DNA of 64,000 bases from Gorsachius magnificus (GCA_034008185.1 CM067081.1:11593821-11657820), one strand, 5' to 3'. Shown: positions 24,861-35,154, counted from the first letter of the stretch. The notes: generated by a model from the letters alone, not told the origin. Numbers and translations: made by a program.

Positions 24861-25971
24861 GGGTACCACTGGGATTTTGGTATAGCTGCCTCGGAGAAGG
24901 AGGAAATTAAGCAGCTATCCACCTTGTCTTGTCTCTCAAAGGACCCTTCTGTTGTGGGGTTGCTGAGGGCCAAAGAACAACAGGTGCCAATTGCCACCAC
25001 AACAGTGCACAGGCGGCAATATCCCACCAACCAAGACTCCCTGATTCCCATCCATAAGATGATTCGTCAACTGGAGAGCCAAGGAGTGATCAGCAAGACT
25101 TGCTCACCCTTTAACACTCCCATATGGCCACTGAGAAAGTCTAATAGCGAGCAGAGACTGACAGTAGACTATCATGGCCTGAATGAAGACACGCCACCGC
25201 TGAGTGCTGTCGTGCCAGACACACTAGGACTTCAGTATGAGGTAGAGTCAAAGGCAGCCAAGTGGCATGCCACAACTGATCACTAATGAATTTTTCTCAA
25301 TCCCTTTGGCAGCAGAGTGCAGGCCACAGTTTGCTTTCACTTGGAGGGGCATCCAGTACACCTGGAATCGACTGCCCCAGGGGTGGAAACACAGCCCTAC
25401 CATTTGTCATGGACTGATCCAGACAGCACTGAAGCAGGGTAAGGCTCCAGAGCACCTGCAATACTTTGATGACATCATTGTGTGGGGCAATACAGCAGAA
25501 GTTTTTGAGAAAGGGAAAAAAATAGTCCAAATCCTTCTGAAAGCCAGTTTTGCTATAAAACAAAGTAAAGTCAAAGGACCTGCACAGGAGATCCAGTTTT
25601 TAGGAAGCAAATGGCAAGATGGACGTTGTCAAATTCCCGTGGATGTGATCAACAAAATAACAGCTATGTCTCCACCAACTAGCAAAAAGGAAACACAAGC
25701 TTTCTTGGGTGTTGTGGGTTTTTGGAGGATGCATATTCTAAATTACAGACAGATTGTAAGCCCTCTCTACCAAGTGATCCAGAAGAAGAATGATTTCAAA
25801 TGGGGTCCTGAGCAACAACAAGCCTTTGAACAAATTAAACGGGAGATAGTGCATGCAGTAGCCCTTGGGCCAGTCCAGGTAGGGCAAGAGGTAAAAAATG
25901 TGCTCTACACTGCAGGTGGGGAGAATGGCCCTACCTGGAGCCTCTGGCAGAAAGCACCAGGGGAGACTTGA
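24861..25971 (+). pseudogene. ERV reverse transcriptase
   Basis: The RT starts around 24,990 with the fingers region (L-R-K-S then L-T-V-D-Y at about 25,130-25,175). A 2-base loss relative to the second copy near 25,280 shifts the frame, and the palm continues in the next frame with L-P-Q-G-W and the catalytic Y-F-D-D at 25,462-25,473. The frame then runs into the connection region and ends with TGA at 25,969, followed by another TGA six bases later. The polymerase motif itself is preserved but the protein cannot be made in one piece. Confidence 0.9.
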
Positions 25972-26990
25972 GGCTGACCCCTAGGGTTTTGGAGTCGGGG
26001 ATACAGAGGATCCAAGGCCCACTATACTCCAACTGAAAAAGAGATATTGGCAGCATGTGAAGGGGTTCGAGCTGCTTCAGAAGTGGTTGGTACTGAAGCA
26101 CAGCTCCTTCTGGCACCCCGACTGCCGGTGCTGGGCTGGATGTTCAAAAGCAAGGTCCCCTGTACACATCATGCAGCTGATGCTACATGGAGTATGTGGG
26201 TTGCACTGATTACACAACGGGCTCGAATAGGAAATCCCAGCCACCCAGGAATCTTGGAAGTGATCATGGACTGGCCAGAAGGCAAAGATTTTGGAATATC
26301 GCCAGAGGAGGAGGTGGCATGTGCTGAAGAGACCCCACTGTACAACAAACTTCCAGAAAATGAGAAGCAATATGCCCTGTTCACTGATGGGTCCTGTCAT
26401 CTTGTGAGAAAGCATCGGAGGTGGAAGGCTGCTGTATGGAATCCTATACAACAAGTCGCAGAGACTGCTGAAGGAGAAGGTGAATCGAGTCAGTCTGCAG
26501 AGGTGGAAAGCCATCCAGCTGGCTTTAGATATTGCTGAGCAAGAAAACTGTCCAGTACTCTATCTCTATACGGACTCATGGATGGTGGCAAACTCCCTGT
26601 GGGGGTGGTCGCAGCAATGGAAGCAGAGCAACTGGCAGCACAGAGGCAAACCCATATGGGCTGCCGCACTGTGGCTAGATATTGCTGTCTGGGTATAGAA
26701 CTTGGTTGTAAAAGTGCATCACATAGATGCTCACGTACCCAAGAGTCAGGCCACTGAAGAACATCAAAACAACCAGCAGGTGGATCAGGCTGCTAAGACT
26801 GAAGTGGCTCAGGTGGATCTGGACTGGCAACATAAAGGTGAACTACTTGTAGCTCGATGGGCCCATGACACCTCAGGCCATCAGGGAAGAGATGCAACAT
26901 ACAGATGGGCTCGTGATCAAGGGGTGGACTTGACCATGGATGCTATTGCACAGGTTATTCACAAATGTGAAACATCCACTGTGATCAAGC
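25972..26990 (+). pseudogene. ERV RNase H and N-terminal integrase
   Basis: After the two TGA codons the same frame resumes (26,047-26,538) and includes the RNase H start F-T-D-G-S with its catalytic Asp at about 26,386. A frameshift near 26,500 moves the reading to the next frame (26,480-26,698), which holds the Y-T-D-S motif of RNase H (about 26,569). A TAG at 26,696 breaks that frame, after which 26,702-26,990 carries the integrase zinc-binding region with its His-His pair around 26,863-26,880. In the Cys pair (about 26,967) the second Cys is Ser. Confidence 0.85.
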
Positions 26991-26999
26991 AAGCCAAGC

Positions 27000-27614
27000 G
27001 GTTATGTGCTCACCATGGTGGAAGCAACCACCGGATGGTTGGAAACATACACTGTGCCCCATGCCACTGCCCAAAACACTATCCTAGGCCTTGAAAAGCA
27101 AGTCCTATGGCAACATGGCACCCCAGAAAGAATTGAGTCAGACAACGGGATCCATTTCCAAAAAAAACTCATAGACAAATGGGCCAAAGAGCATGGCATC
27201 AAGAGCGTGTATCACATCCCCTATCATGCACCAGCCTCTGGGAAAACTGAATGATACAATGGACTGCTAAAGACTACACTAAAAGCAGTGGGTGGTGGAA
27301 CATTCAAGCATTGGCATACACATTTAGCAAAAGCCACCTAGTTAGTCAACACTAGAGGATCTGCCAACCAAGCTGGCCCTGCCCAATCAAACCTCTTATG
27401 TACTGTAGAAGGGGATAAAGTCCCTGTAGTGCATGTAAAAAATATGCTGGGGAAGACAGTCTGGGTTACTCCTGCCTCAAGTAAAGGCAAACCCATCCAT
27501 GGGATTGCTTTTGTTCAAGGACCTGGCTCCACTTGGTGGGTGATGCAGAAGGACGGGGAAGTCCGATGTCTACCTCAAAGGGATTTGATTTTGGGCGAAA
27601 AAAGCCAATGAACT
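27000..27614 (+). pseudogene. ERV integrase core and C-terminal domain
   Basis: Around 27,000 the reading jumps directly from the end of the zinc-binding domain into the middle of the catalytic core. The part that should hold the first Asp of the D,D-35-E triad is therefore missing, apparently by an internal deletion. The second Asp (E-S-D-N-G near 27,137) and the Glu (end of 27,006-27,254) are visible; a TGA follows at 27,252. The C-terminal DNA-binding region is readable at 27,429-27,611 (V-W-V and W-W-V-M motifs, then L-I-L-G-E). No envelope frame follows. Confidence 0.85.
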
Positions 27615-28023
27615 GAATTGTATGATATTAATTGCTGTATAATAATGTATGTCATCATTTTTATGATTGCTATATGTCATATCAATGGTATTACAGTAAG
27701 AATCACCCAGATTAATGAAGAATTAATTTTTATGAAACTGAGCAAGTGCAGCAGTGATGGAACCAGAACTGGCTTCAGCATGCAACAATTCCACACCACA
27801 CACCATCTCTCCTGCCCTGAAAGGCTGTTACGACAGATGGAGCCCAAAGTCATGGACTAAACAAACCTAACAGACATTTTAAAGGGATGGCCCGTAGACT
27901 AAGGGAATGATATCTGTATGTGTATATATCAAAACATGGGGAAAGTGGTGGTGATAAATTGGAATGTATTATAAGGGTAGGATATAAGCACGATGTAAAT
28001 GGTATAGAATAAGGGGTGGATAC
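27615..28023 (+). other. ERV 3' untranslated region with purine tract
   Basis: About 400 bp without coding potential separate integrase from the 3' LTR. A purine-rich tract, AATAAGGGGTGGA, lies just before the LTR (about 28,008-28,020) and is the likely plus-strand primer. The second copy has the same tract in front of its LTR. Confidence 0.75.
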
Positions 28024-28570
28024 TGTCCTGGTTTTGGCTGGGATAGAGTTAATTTTCTTCACAGAAGCTAGCATAGTGCTGTGTTTTGGATTCAGTACTA
28101 AAAGAATGTTGATAACACGCTGATGTTTTAGTTGTGCTTAGACCAGTCAAGGACTTTTCAGCTTCCCCCGCTCTGCCAGGGGCACAAGAAGCTGGGAGGG
28201 GGCACAGCCAGGACAGCTGACCCCAACTGGCCACGGGGCTTTTCCAGACCATATAACATCATGCACATATAAAGCTGGGGGAAGAAAGAAGGTGGGACGA
28301 TCGGAGTGATGGTGTTTGTCTTCCCAAGTCGCTGTTACGCGTGATGAAGCCCTGCTTTCCTGGAGATGGCTGAGCACCTGCCTGCCCATGGGAACGAATT
28401 AATGAATTCCTTGCTTTTCTTTACTTGTGTGAGCAGCTTTTGCTTTCCCTATTAAACTGTCTTTGTCTCAACCCATGAGTTTTCTCACTTTTATTCTTCT
28501 GATTCTCTTGCCCATCCCATTGTGGGGGGAGTGAGCGAGTGGCTGGGTGGGGCTTAGTTGCCAGCTGGGG
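28024..28570 (+). repeat. 3' LTR of the provirus (subtype B)
   Basis: It begins TGTCCTGGTTTTGG and matches the 5' LTR closely for the first ~240 bp. From about 28,262 it switches to a different sequence: a TATA box (CACATATAAAGC, 28,262-28,273), a block including CCTGCTTTCCTGGAGATGG, an ATTAAA polyadenylation signal (about 28,452), and a GTGAGCGAGTGGC block near the end. The last ~13 bases of the LTR are missing and sequence of unknown origin follows. Confidence 0.88.
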
Positions 28571-31500
28571 CCCCAGAGCTTATTTCCCTGGCATACAAGA
28601 ACCAAGTGAATACAGCACCAGGTAGTCTAGATGGAAACACCCTAAGTACCGGACCACTGTATCCTAAACTTCCTATGGAAATGGGACTTAGGATAATCAG
28701 GCCTTGTATTAATAAATCGGTCCTGTTCTTAGCCCCTCCCAACAACTTTTAAACTTTTGCTAAATTCCACCAGATGTGAGTCATGGCCTCAAGCCCTGAG
28801 GTTATTATGCTTCTAGAGGTTTTGTGAAAATCAGTAGCTGGATATAAGAGAAAGAGCCAGACTTCCACTCCTTTGAGAAAAATGAAGTTGTAACTCTGCC
28901 TTGTGCATATTGTGTCAGCCACCTGACTGAACTCAAGTCATACCTCATATCTCAGCTGACATCTTGACACCATGACAGAGCTCAAGACAGCACAGTTCAT
29001 GCTGTTGTTGGGACAACACTGGTGGAAACTGGTGGTGAAGAATGAAACTCAACCCCTTTCTTTACAAAAAAAAATTGTATTTAAGTTGTGAACTCATTTG
29101 ATTTACCAAACCCAATTATTCCTTGGTTCCAAATTTCAGCTCATGTCAAACTCGGGGTCAACCCCATGAAGCAGACCATGTCTTACTGCTGGTATTGGCA
29201 GAGACCTACAGGCTGGTTTTTTATGCAGCTCAGGCCATGCATGACTGCTTTGCATTAACTTAAACAAAAGACAATAAGCTGGATAGCAATATTAAATAAA
29301 TTTTCAATGGTTAACTAATTAACTCTCAATTCCCTCCCAAGAAGTGCATAACAGAGTTTTCTTAGCCTCATTTTAATGTGACAAAAGAGACAAAGAATTT
29401 AAGTCAATTATCGCTAGTTCCATGGCAAATCCGTGGGACAGTCACCACTAGAACTTCAGAACCTCCTGCTTGCCCATGCAAGCCTCCCTCCCCAGCCCAT
29501 CTTGGCCTTCTGGCTGTATAAATCCAGCATCTTCTTGCAAAACAAGCTGAGGGACAGAGATAACATCACCTGAATGCTACATGAACAAGGAATTGTGGTA
29601 GCTCCCTTCAGTAATATAAACCAATTATTTTCTTCTGGCTCTGTTTTCCATCTTAAAAAGGATTAGTCAAAGGGTTATGGGGGGATTATGGAATTAGCCT
29701 TTCACCCCTGAAAAATGTAAGATCAAAAAATAGTTTGGGTCATGAATGAAAATCAGTTTCTCCCATTCCAGCCTAGCGCTTATATGTTAGAAGAGCATAA
29801 CACAAATTGGCAGAACAGTCCCAGGAGCGGAATAGCAAGAGTTGCTTGTATACAAGTATACACAGAAAGTGTGTGTGTGTATATACAATATAGAAAGTAC
29901 ATATATATATAAAATATAGAAAACATATATATGTCTACTTAAACTAAAGAATAGGGAGGGTGGAATAGGAGATTGGATGGTTTTGAAATGTTGACACTGA
30001 AGCCCATCATGTTTAGAAATTGGATGGCTTTGAAATGCTGACACTGAAGCCGAATCAGTAGACTGAGATTTAGTTTAGCCCTGCTATGACTGCTTGGAGT
30101 AATCTTCAGCAAGCGAGAGTCACCTTTAATCTCCTGACACTGAAGTATCTGGTCTAAGCTAGTCATCAAAGCTCCTCTTCAGTTTTGGCAGAAAGACATG
30201 CACAAGGTTACCTATTCCACCTGCTTTCAACACCGATCCACTGATGACAGTACACTGTCCTTCTGAAGCAGGTAGCCCTCTCTCTCTTTGGTTGACATAT
30301 ACCCAGCCTAAATCCCTTCCCATTCCTCATCTTTGTTTTGCCCAATTTATTTGAAGTTTCAAAACCAGGTGACTCTCTTTACTGACAGTTCACAGCAAAA
30401 TGATTCTGTTATGTGCCATGGAAATTCAGTGTGGCTAAAATACCAATAAATCATTGAGAATTAGATGACAGATCTCATTTAATGGGCAATTTCCAGCAGG
30501 AAAAAAGGGGCTAGAAAATTATGAACAACAAAATAACCCTTCCTCCACTAAGGCTTTGAGGTCTACCTTCAAAAATATTGGCATTGCACATAGAAAAGAT
30601 AAAACTCAGACTGGAAAGTGTTACTTAGTGGATCTTCTGTTTCTGCGGGGAAGACAGACTCTTCCTTATTAAATGAGATGCAACTTTTCTGTACAGGTTC
30701 ATGGCACCAGTGGACAGGCAAACAGGCTTTCATTGAAAAAACAGTACTGGGGCTCAAGTTGACTCAAAAATATATAAAGATTTTTAAAAATCAAAATTGG
30801 ATAGAAATGGAAGAGGTACAGGAATCCGAACTCCAGCCTCTGCCATGGTGTACACTGTGAAAAGAGTCCACTCAAACTGAGACAGTTAAAAGTAGGAACA
30901 TTAGTGGGAGACTGTGCATTTTAGCTCTAAGCGCCCTTTGCTCTTCTAGAAATCTGTGCTTCTTGTAGAAATATGTGCTGGCATAACAAACATAGAAGAG
31001 ACATAATCTCTTCTTCTGTTCTACTGGTATACCCAAAATTCAAGAGAGTATACCAGTAGGAACCTCCATCCTGAAATTTCATTCATGCTCATGATGAGTT
31101 TTGACTTCCAGGACCAATTAAAGGTAAGTCCCTCCGGAAAATCAAATCAACAAAACACAGAAAACAAAGTGCATGAATGCCTCTCTAAGAAGCAGCCATT
31201 TGTCTTCAGAATGAAAAAAAAAGAAGAAAAAAAAAAAGGCAAACAAGAGAGTACAGCCTCTGGCAGCAAAGCAATGCATGGAATATTTGATTGTTCCGCC
31301 ATGCAGGCAATTCCTGATCTTATCCTGCAGCACCAATACAGATTGTCTTAGAAAACTTAGATTGCTTTCAAAAAGGAACACAGAACAGTTACTTTTCCTA
31401 GAGATAGAATGAGAAGAAAATGTCCCAAAACTTAAAAATAAGAAGGTCTTAAGAATCCAACTGTGAAGAATATACCCCTTTCTTTGAGCTGGAGTGCTTT

Positions 31501-33824
31501 CTGCAACGAGTGATTTCATATCAACCGTAACAATCAATAGGCTTAAACACGCATTTTGCTTTCAAAGATAATTTAGTTAATTTTAAATAAGGCTACTAAA
31601 AAGCTGAGTAAGGAAATCCATAGGTCGTTTAATGCAGTTAAATCAATCATTTTAAAAAGCAAATAAGATTAACATTTATGCCATCCTTCTACAGATAACT
31701 CTAAATAATAACTCAGACCTATGTAATTGATATAAATGAAGACAGTGGGAATTCAGATCAGATGAAGAACCCGCTCTTTACAGGTTGCTGAGGCAGAAAG
31801 GCTGCCATTCTGATTCCTACCTACCTGTTCTACCGCCAAATGCCAGCGCAGCCACAAACAACAGACTGTTGTTACAAAGCTAGCGACACTTAATTTATTT
31901 CACATTTTATAGCAGGCTTACACTTCAGGGCAAGTTCAGGCCATAGCTTTCTATTTTTTCTCTAAATCACTTGGCACACTTCTGGGAGCTATAAAACAAA
32001 ATGAGTGATGATACATAACAATTGCGTGTGGCAGGGAAAATATATAGTGTGCCTCTTGTGTGGACGAACTGCAAACCTGGAGAACGCCAGCAGCAAAGCC
32101 TACCTTGAAAAGTCACATTTCATGCTCAGGGACAGTTTAAGCTCTTGTCAAACAGTTAAAGATAAATCCTGTAGTAATAACAGACAACAAAATGGTACAT
32201 TTCTCCTAAAAGCACTTATACAGACTCTGGAAAGATGCCCAGAAAGAGCACGAGGCGTGAAAATAAATGATAATATCTGTAAGTTTTCCATAATAAGTCA
32301 ATAAGACTAAAGTACATAGATAACGGGATGTGAGGATACCAGCTTTCTGAAAAGGGAAATTGGAACAGTGGTAGTTAAAGGGAGACACTGTAATGCAAAA
32401 GCTCTTCTTAAAGGTAGATTATTATTTACCAGAGAAAAATCCTTCTTTGCACTGATGAATATAGAAAATAGGCATTTCCTTGGATAAACTTCCTTTTAAA
32501 CTTTTGGAGAAAGAAAAAGAAAAATCAAGCAAACTTTTGCTTCCATCAGGAAGGAGCCTGTTCTCTCAAGTGTGCAATTATTGCTTTCCTAGGGCAGAAC
32601 TGTAAAGTAACTATTCAGGAGTGATAATCCTCAGAAGACAGTCCTTCTTGGGTTCAAGCCATGAAGCCATGATAACTTCATCTGTAGTTTGGAAAGGATC
32701 ATGATACCTTACATATCGCCTACATTAAACAGAAAGCATCTGAGGTATCGTTATTTTTTTTAAATCAGTGTAAGTAAGACTGGTGAAAAAGCCACATGCA
32801 CACTACTATGTTTAGTTCAACCAGGACTACTTTAGTATACCTAAAATTGATTAGGAATACATTTAAACTGAAAACAATAAACTAGCTTGGAAAAGGAGTC
32901 CACACAATAATTTGTAGTATTTTGATTATACATTTGTGTAAATAAGTCTCAAAGCAACAATGTGTCATAATAAATTATTTGCTGTGAGACGGGACAGAAA
33001 CTTGCCCCGTTTTTCCAAATTAACTCAATGAGGCAGCCTATCTCAAGATCTAAGTCTTGAAAGACTGTGGGGAATACATTTCTCTGCATTGAACAGGCAC
33101 GAAGAGGAAGATTACAGCTACCCCGTAACAACTTCTGCAGATGCAGCTCCTGCATCATTCTCAGAAGTGGGGCAAAACCTGGAAGCAGGACAACAATCCA
33201 GTGTGGCCTGGCTGGCTGGAAAACAATGCAAAGTAGGACACGACCCCCTTCCGAGTTACACCTGCTGAGAGCAGCCCTAATTGTCAGCCCCTGCTATGTG
33301 ATCCCACTGATACACTGTCAGTGGCACCCAGTAACTATGCCAGCCATGCTGGAAGCCAGGCACGGAGGCACACAGGGTCTGTCCTCCTTTGTTGCACGCA
33401 TCTTATTTATTTAATGCAGATAAGCCTACGGCATCCGTCACTTTGGAATCCCAAATGAAGCTGTATGTTTCAAACTTAATTTCGGAGTGAAGTCCATCGA
33501 TGTCCCGGTGTCTACTCCTGCCGCTCTGAAAGGAAAAACCTCTGAAATGCACACATTTTCCAAAGCGGACATTGGTTCGGAGCATCTCCTGTCCGTGGCT
33601 TTTGCAGCTGTGTTAGTCTTGGCCTGACAGACTATTTTGTTCAAACATGAAGCACAAGGACACAGCAACGTAAGTGTAAAACCTTTTCAGATCTGTAGCC
33701 CAGCTGAAAGGAAGGAACGCATCAGACAAACCCGTCTGGGCCCACCGAGTGCCTGGAGGCGGTGAGGGGAAGGGGGCTCCCTGCCTTGCACTGCCGGGAA
33801 TACAACAGACACAGCCTCGGGAAT
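28571..33824. other. Non-genic DNA
   Basis: No gene or named repeat was recognised apart from the simple repeats listed separately. A (GT)/(AT) microsatellite region is at about 29,868-29,935. Open frames near 31.1-31.5 kb are artefacts of an A-rich tract. Frames at 33.0-33.7 kb have no recognised domain. Confidence 0.5.
29972..30058. repeat. 47-bp imperfect tandem duplication
   Basis: ATTGGATGG[T/C]TTTGAAATG[T/C]TGACACTGAAGCC occurs at 29,972 and again at 30,019, a period of 47 bp; the second unit is readable to about 30,051. The visible differences between units are T/C transitions. Confidence 0.92.
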
Positions 33825-33915
33825 AAACCAAACCAAACCAAACCATACCAAACCAAACCATACCAAACCAAACCAAACCATACCAAACCAAACCATACCA
33901 AACCAAACCAAACCA
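33825..33915. repeat. (AACCA)n pentanucleotide repeat with ATACC variants
   Basis: About 18 units of the pentamer AAACC, with ATACC variant units at irregular steps, span ~90 bp. The tract ends 30 bp before the solo LTR at 33,946. Its complement, (TGGTT)n, produces long but meaningless Trp/Phe/Gly-rich open frames on the minus strand. Confidence 0.95.
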
Positions 33916-33945
33916 TGTTTTCCACCGCGGAAGGAGGTTTCTGGC

Positions 33946-34521
33946 TGTCCTGGTTTCGGCTGGGATAGTTAATTTTCTTCACAGAAGCTAGCATAGTGCT
34001 GTGCTTTGGATTTAGTGCTAGAAGAATGTTGATAACACGCTGATGTTTTTAGTTGTTGCCAAGCAGTGCTCAGACTGCTCAAGGACTTTTTGAGCTTCTC
34101 CTGCTCGGCCAGGTGCATAACAAGCTGGGAGTACAGCACAGCTAGGACCCAAACTGTCCAAAGAGCTATTCCATACCATATAACGTCATGCTTGGGGGGG
34201 GGGGGTTTAGTCGGTCGGTCGGTCGCGGGGAGAGTGATCGCGGCTCGGGGACTGATCGCGGCTCGGGACGGGCTGGGCATCGGTCGGCGGGTGGTGAGCA
34301 ACTACGTGGTGCATCATTCGTTTTGTATATTCTGTATATTCTGTTACCATTCTCATTATTACTATTATTAATATTTTCTCTTATTAAACTGTCTTTATCT
34401 CAGCCCTCGGCTCTAACCTTTTTTTTTCCTTCCCCATTCTCTCCCCCATCCCACTGAGGGAGGGGGGGAGTGAGCGAGCGGCTGCGTGGTGCTGAGTTGC
34501 CAGCCGGGTTAAACCACGACA
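33946..34521 (+). mobile_element. Solo LTR just upstream of MTNR1B, with target duplication
   Basis: The LTR begins TGTCCTGGTTTCGG and ends TTAAACCACGACA, the best preserved end in the window. It is flanked by CTGGC (33,941-33,945) and CCGGC (34,522-34,526), a 5-bp duplication differing by one C/T. It is subtype A, with an ACGTCA core at 34,183-34,188, a run of 14 G at about 34,193-34,206, GATCGCGGCTCGGG present twice (around 34,240 and 34,255), and an ATTAAA signal near 34,383. It ends 262 bp before the TATA-like box of MTNR1B and points in the same direction. Confidence 0.93.
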
Positions 34522-34783
34522 CCGGCTGAGGCGGGGCCGGGGCTTGCTGCGGGGGGAGGCGCCGAGGGAGAGGGGCCTCGCCGCCGGGCGCCCCGCCCGA
34601 CCCTCCGCCTGTCCCCGCGGCTCTCCCCTGCTCGCAGCCGCCCCCGGTGACCGAGCACGGCCGCCCCGCGCCCGTGAGCCTGCCCCGCCCCCGGGCTTTC
34701 CCGCCCCGCCTCGGGGGCTCGGCCCTGGCCCCGCCCCGGCAGCTCCGCGGGGCAGCGGGAGGGGCAGCGCGCGCGGCGCGGCC

Positions 34784-34790
34784 TTTAAAA
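34784..34790 (+). promoter_or_regulatory. TATA-like box of MTNR1B
   Basis: TTTAAAA stands alone in a GC-only context about 90 bp before the expected start codon. Transcription would begin near 34,815, giving a 5' UTR of about 65 bases. This is inferred from position and sequence only. Confidence 0.5.
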
Positions 34791-34878
34791 GCCTTCCCGC
34801 CCCGCCGCGCGGGCAGTCAGCGCGGTCGCCGCGCCGGGGCCGCGGCGGGGCGGCCGGAGCGCGGTGGGGGGCGCGGGT

Positions 34879-35089
34879 ATCAGCGGGAATGGCTCCCTGA
34901 GGAACTGCTGCGACCCGGGCGGGCGAGGCCGCTTCGGCTTGGCGGAGCGGGAGGCGGCGGGCGCGCCGCGGCCCGCCTGGGTGGTGACGGCGCTCTCCAG
35001 CGTCCTGATCTTCACCACCGTGGTGGACATCTTGGGCAACCTGCTGGTCATCGCCTCGGTCTTCAAGAACCGCAAGCTCAGGAACTCAG
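34879..35089 (+). CDS. MTNR1B: Melatonin receptor 1B, exon 1 (partial; start codon not ATG)
   Basis: MTNR1B is a Gi-coupled plasma-membrane receptor for melatonin. The frame reads N-G-S-L-R-N-C-C near the N-terminus (an N-glycosylation site N-G-S), then a Gly/Ala/Arg-rich linker. It continues into transmembrane helix 1 (V-L-I-F-T-T-V-V-D-I-L-G-N-L-L-V-I, with the conserved G-N of class A receptors) and ends in K-N-R-K-L-R-N-S. The N-C-C motif and this helix fit MTNR1B better than MTNR1A or MTNR1C. The exon stops with the first base of a Gly codon at 35,089 and the donor GTAAGG follows, matching the conserved phase-1 intron of the family. The residue aligned with the initiator Met is Ile (ATC, 34,879-34,881). 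No ATG is in frame back to the TAA at 34,786, nor anywhere in the exon. A GTG in strong context (34,864) is an alternative start. Exon 2 (helices 2-7) is not found in this window. An error in the sequence, a near-cognate start or a decaying gene are all possible. Confidence 0.9.
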
Positions 35090-35154
35090 GTAAGGGCTCG
35101 AGCCCCGGCAACCGGCCCCGGTGGCAGGTGGTAACGAGCGCCCGGGGCCCCACG
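35090..35154 (+). other. MTNR1B: Start of MTNR1B intron 1 (donor site)
   Basis: The exon-intron junction reads AACTCAG|GTAAGG, a near-consensus splice donor. The intron, if the gene is intact, must extend beyond the window because no exon 2 is seen downstream. Confidence 0.85.

Larger units (their letters stand above)
22198..28570 (+). mobile_element. ERVL-like endogenous retrovirus, near full length, env-less, inactive
   Basis: The provirus holds, in order, a 5' LTR, a tRNA-Lys-like primer-binding site, a membrane-rich gag leader, gag, protease, reverse transcriptase, RNase H, integrase, a short untranslated stretch with a purine tract, and a 3' LTR. The pol sequence (Y-F-D-D RT motif, integrase with a recognisable zinc-binding region) and the lack of any envelope frame between the end of integrase (27,611) and the 3' LTR (28,024) fit the class III (ERVL) group. 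Many stops and several frameshifts make it non-functional. No matching 5-bp duplication is found: the 5' flank is CAGGG, while the 3' LTR lacks its last ~13 bases. The two LTRs differ in subtype (see findings). Confidence 0.93.

Noticed and set aside
31142..31537. 131-codon minus-strand frame with a Phe run
   Set aside because: It is driven by the A-rich tract at about 31,207-31,237 read in antisense.
33613..33994. Minus-strand frames with long Trp/Phe/Gly/Val repeats
   Set aside because: They are translations of the (TGGTT)n complement of the pentanucleotide repeat and run into the LTR.
34544..35093. Plus-strand Pro/Arg/Gly/Ala-rich frames of 118-148 codons around exon 1
   Set aside because: Low stop-codon density in the CpG island explains them. 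They are in the wrong frames for the receptor and show no domain.
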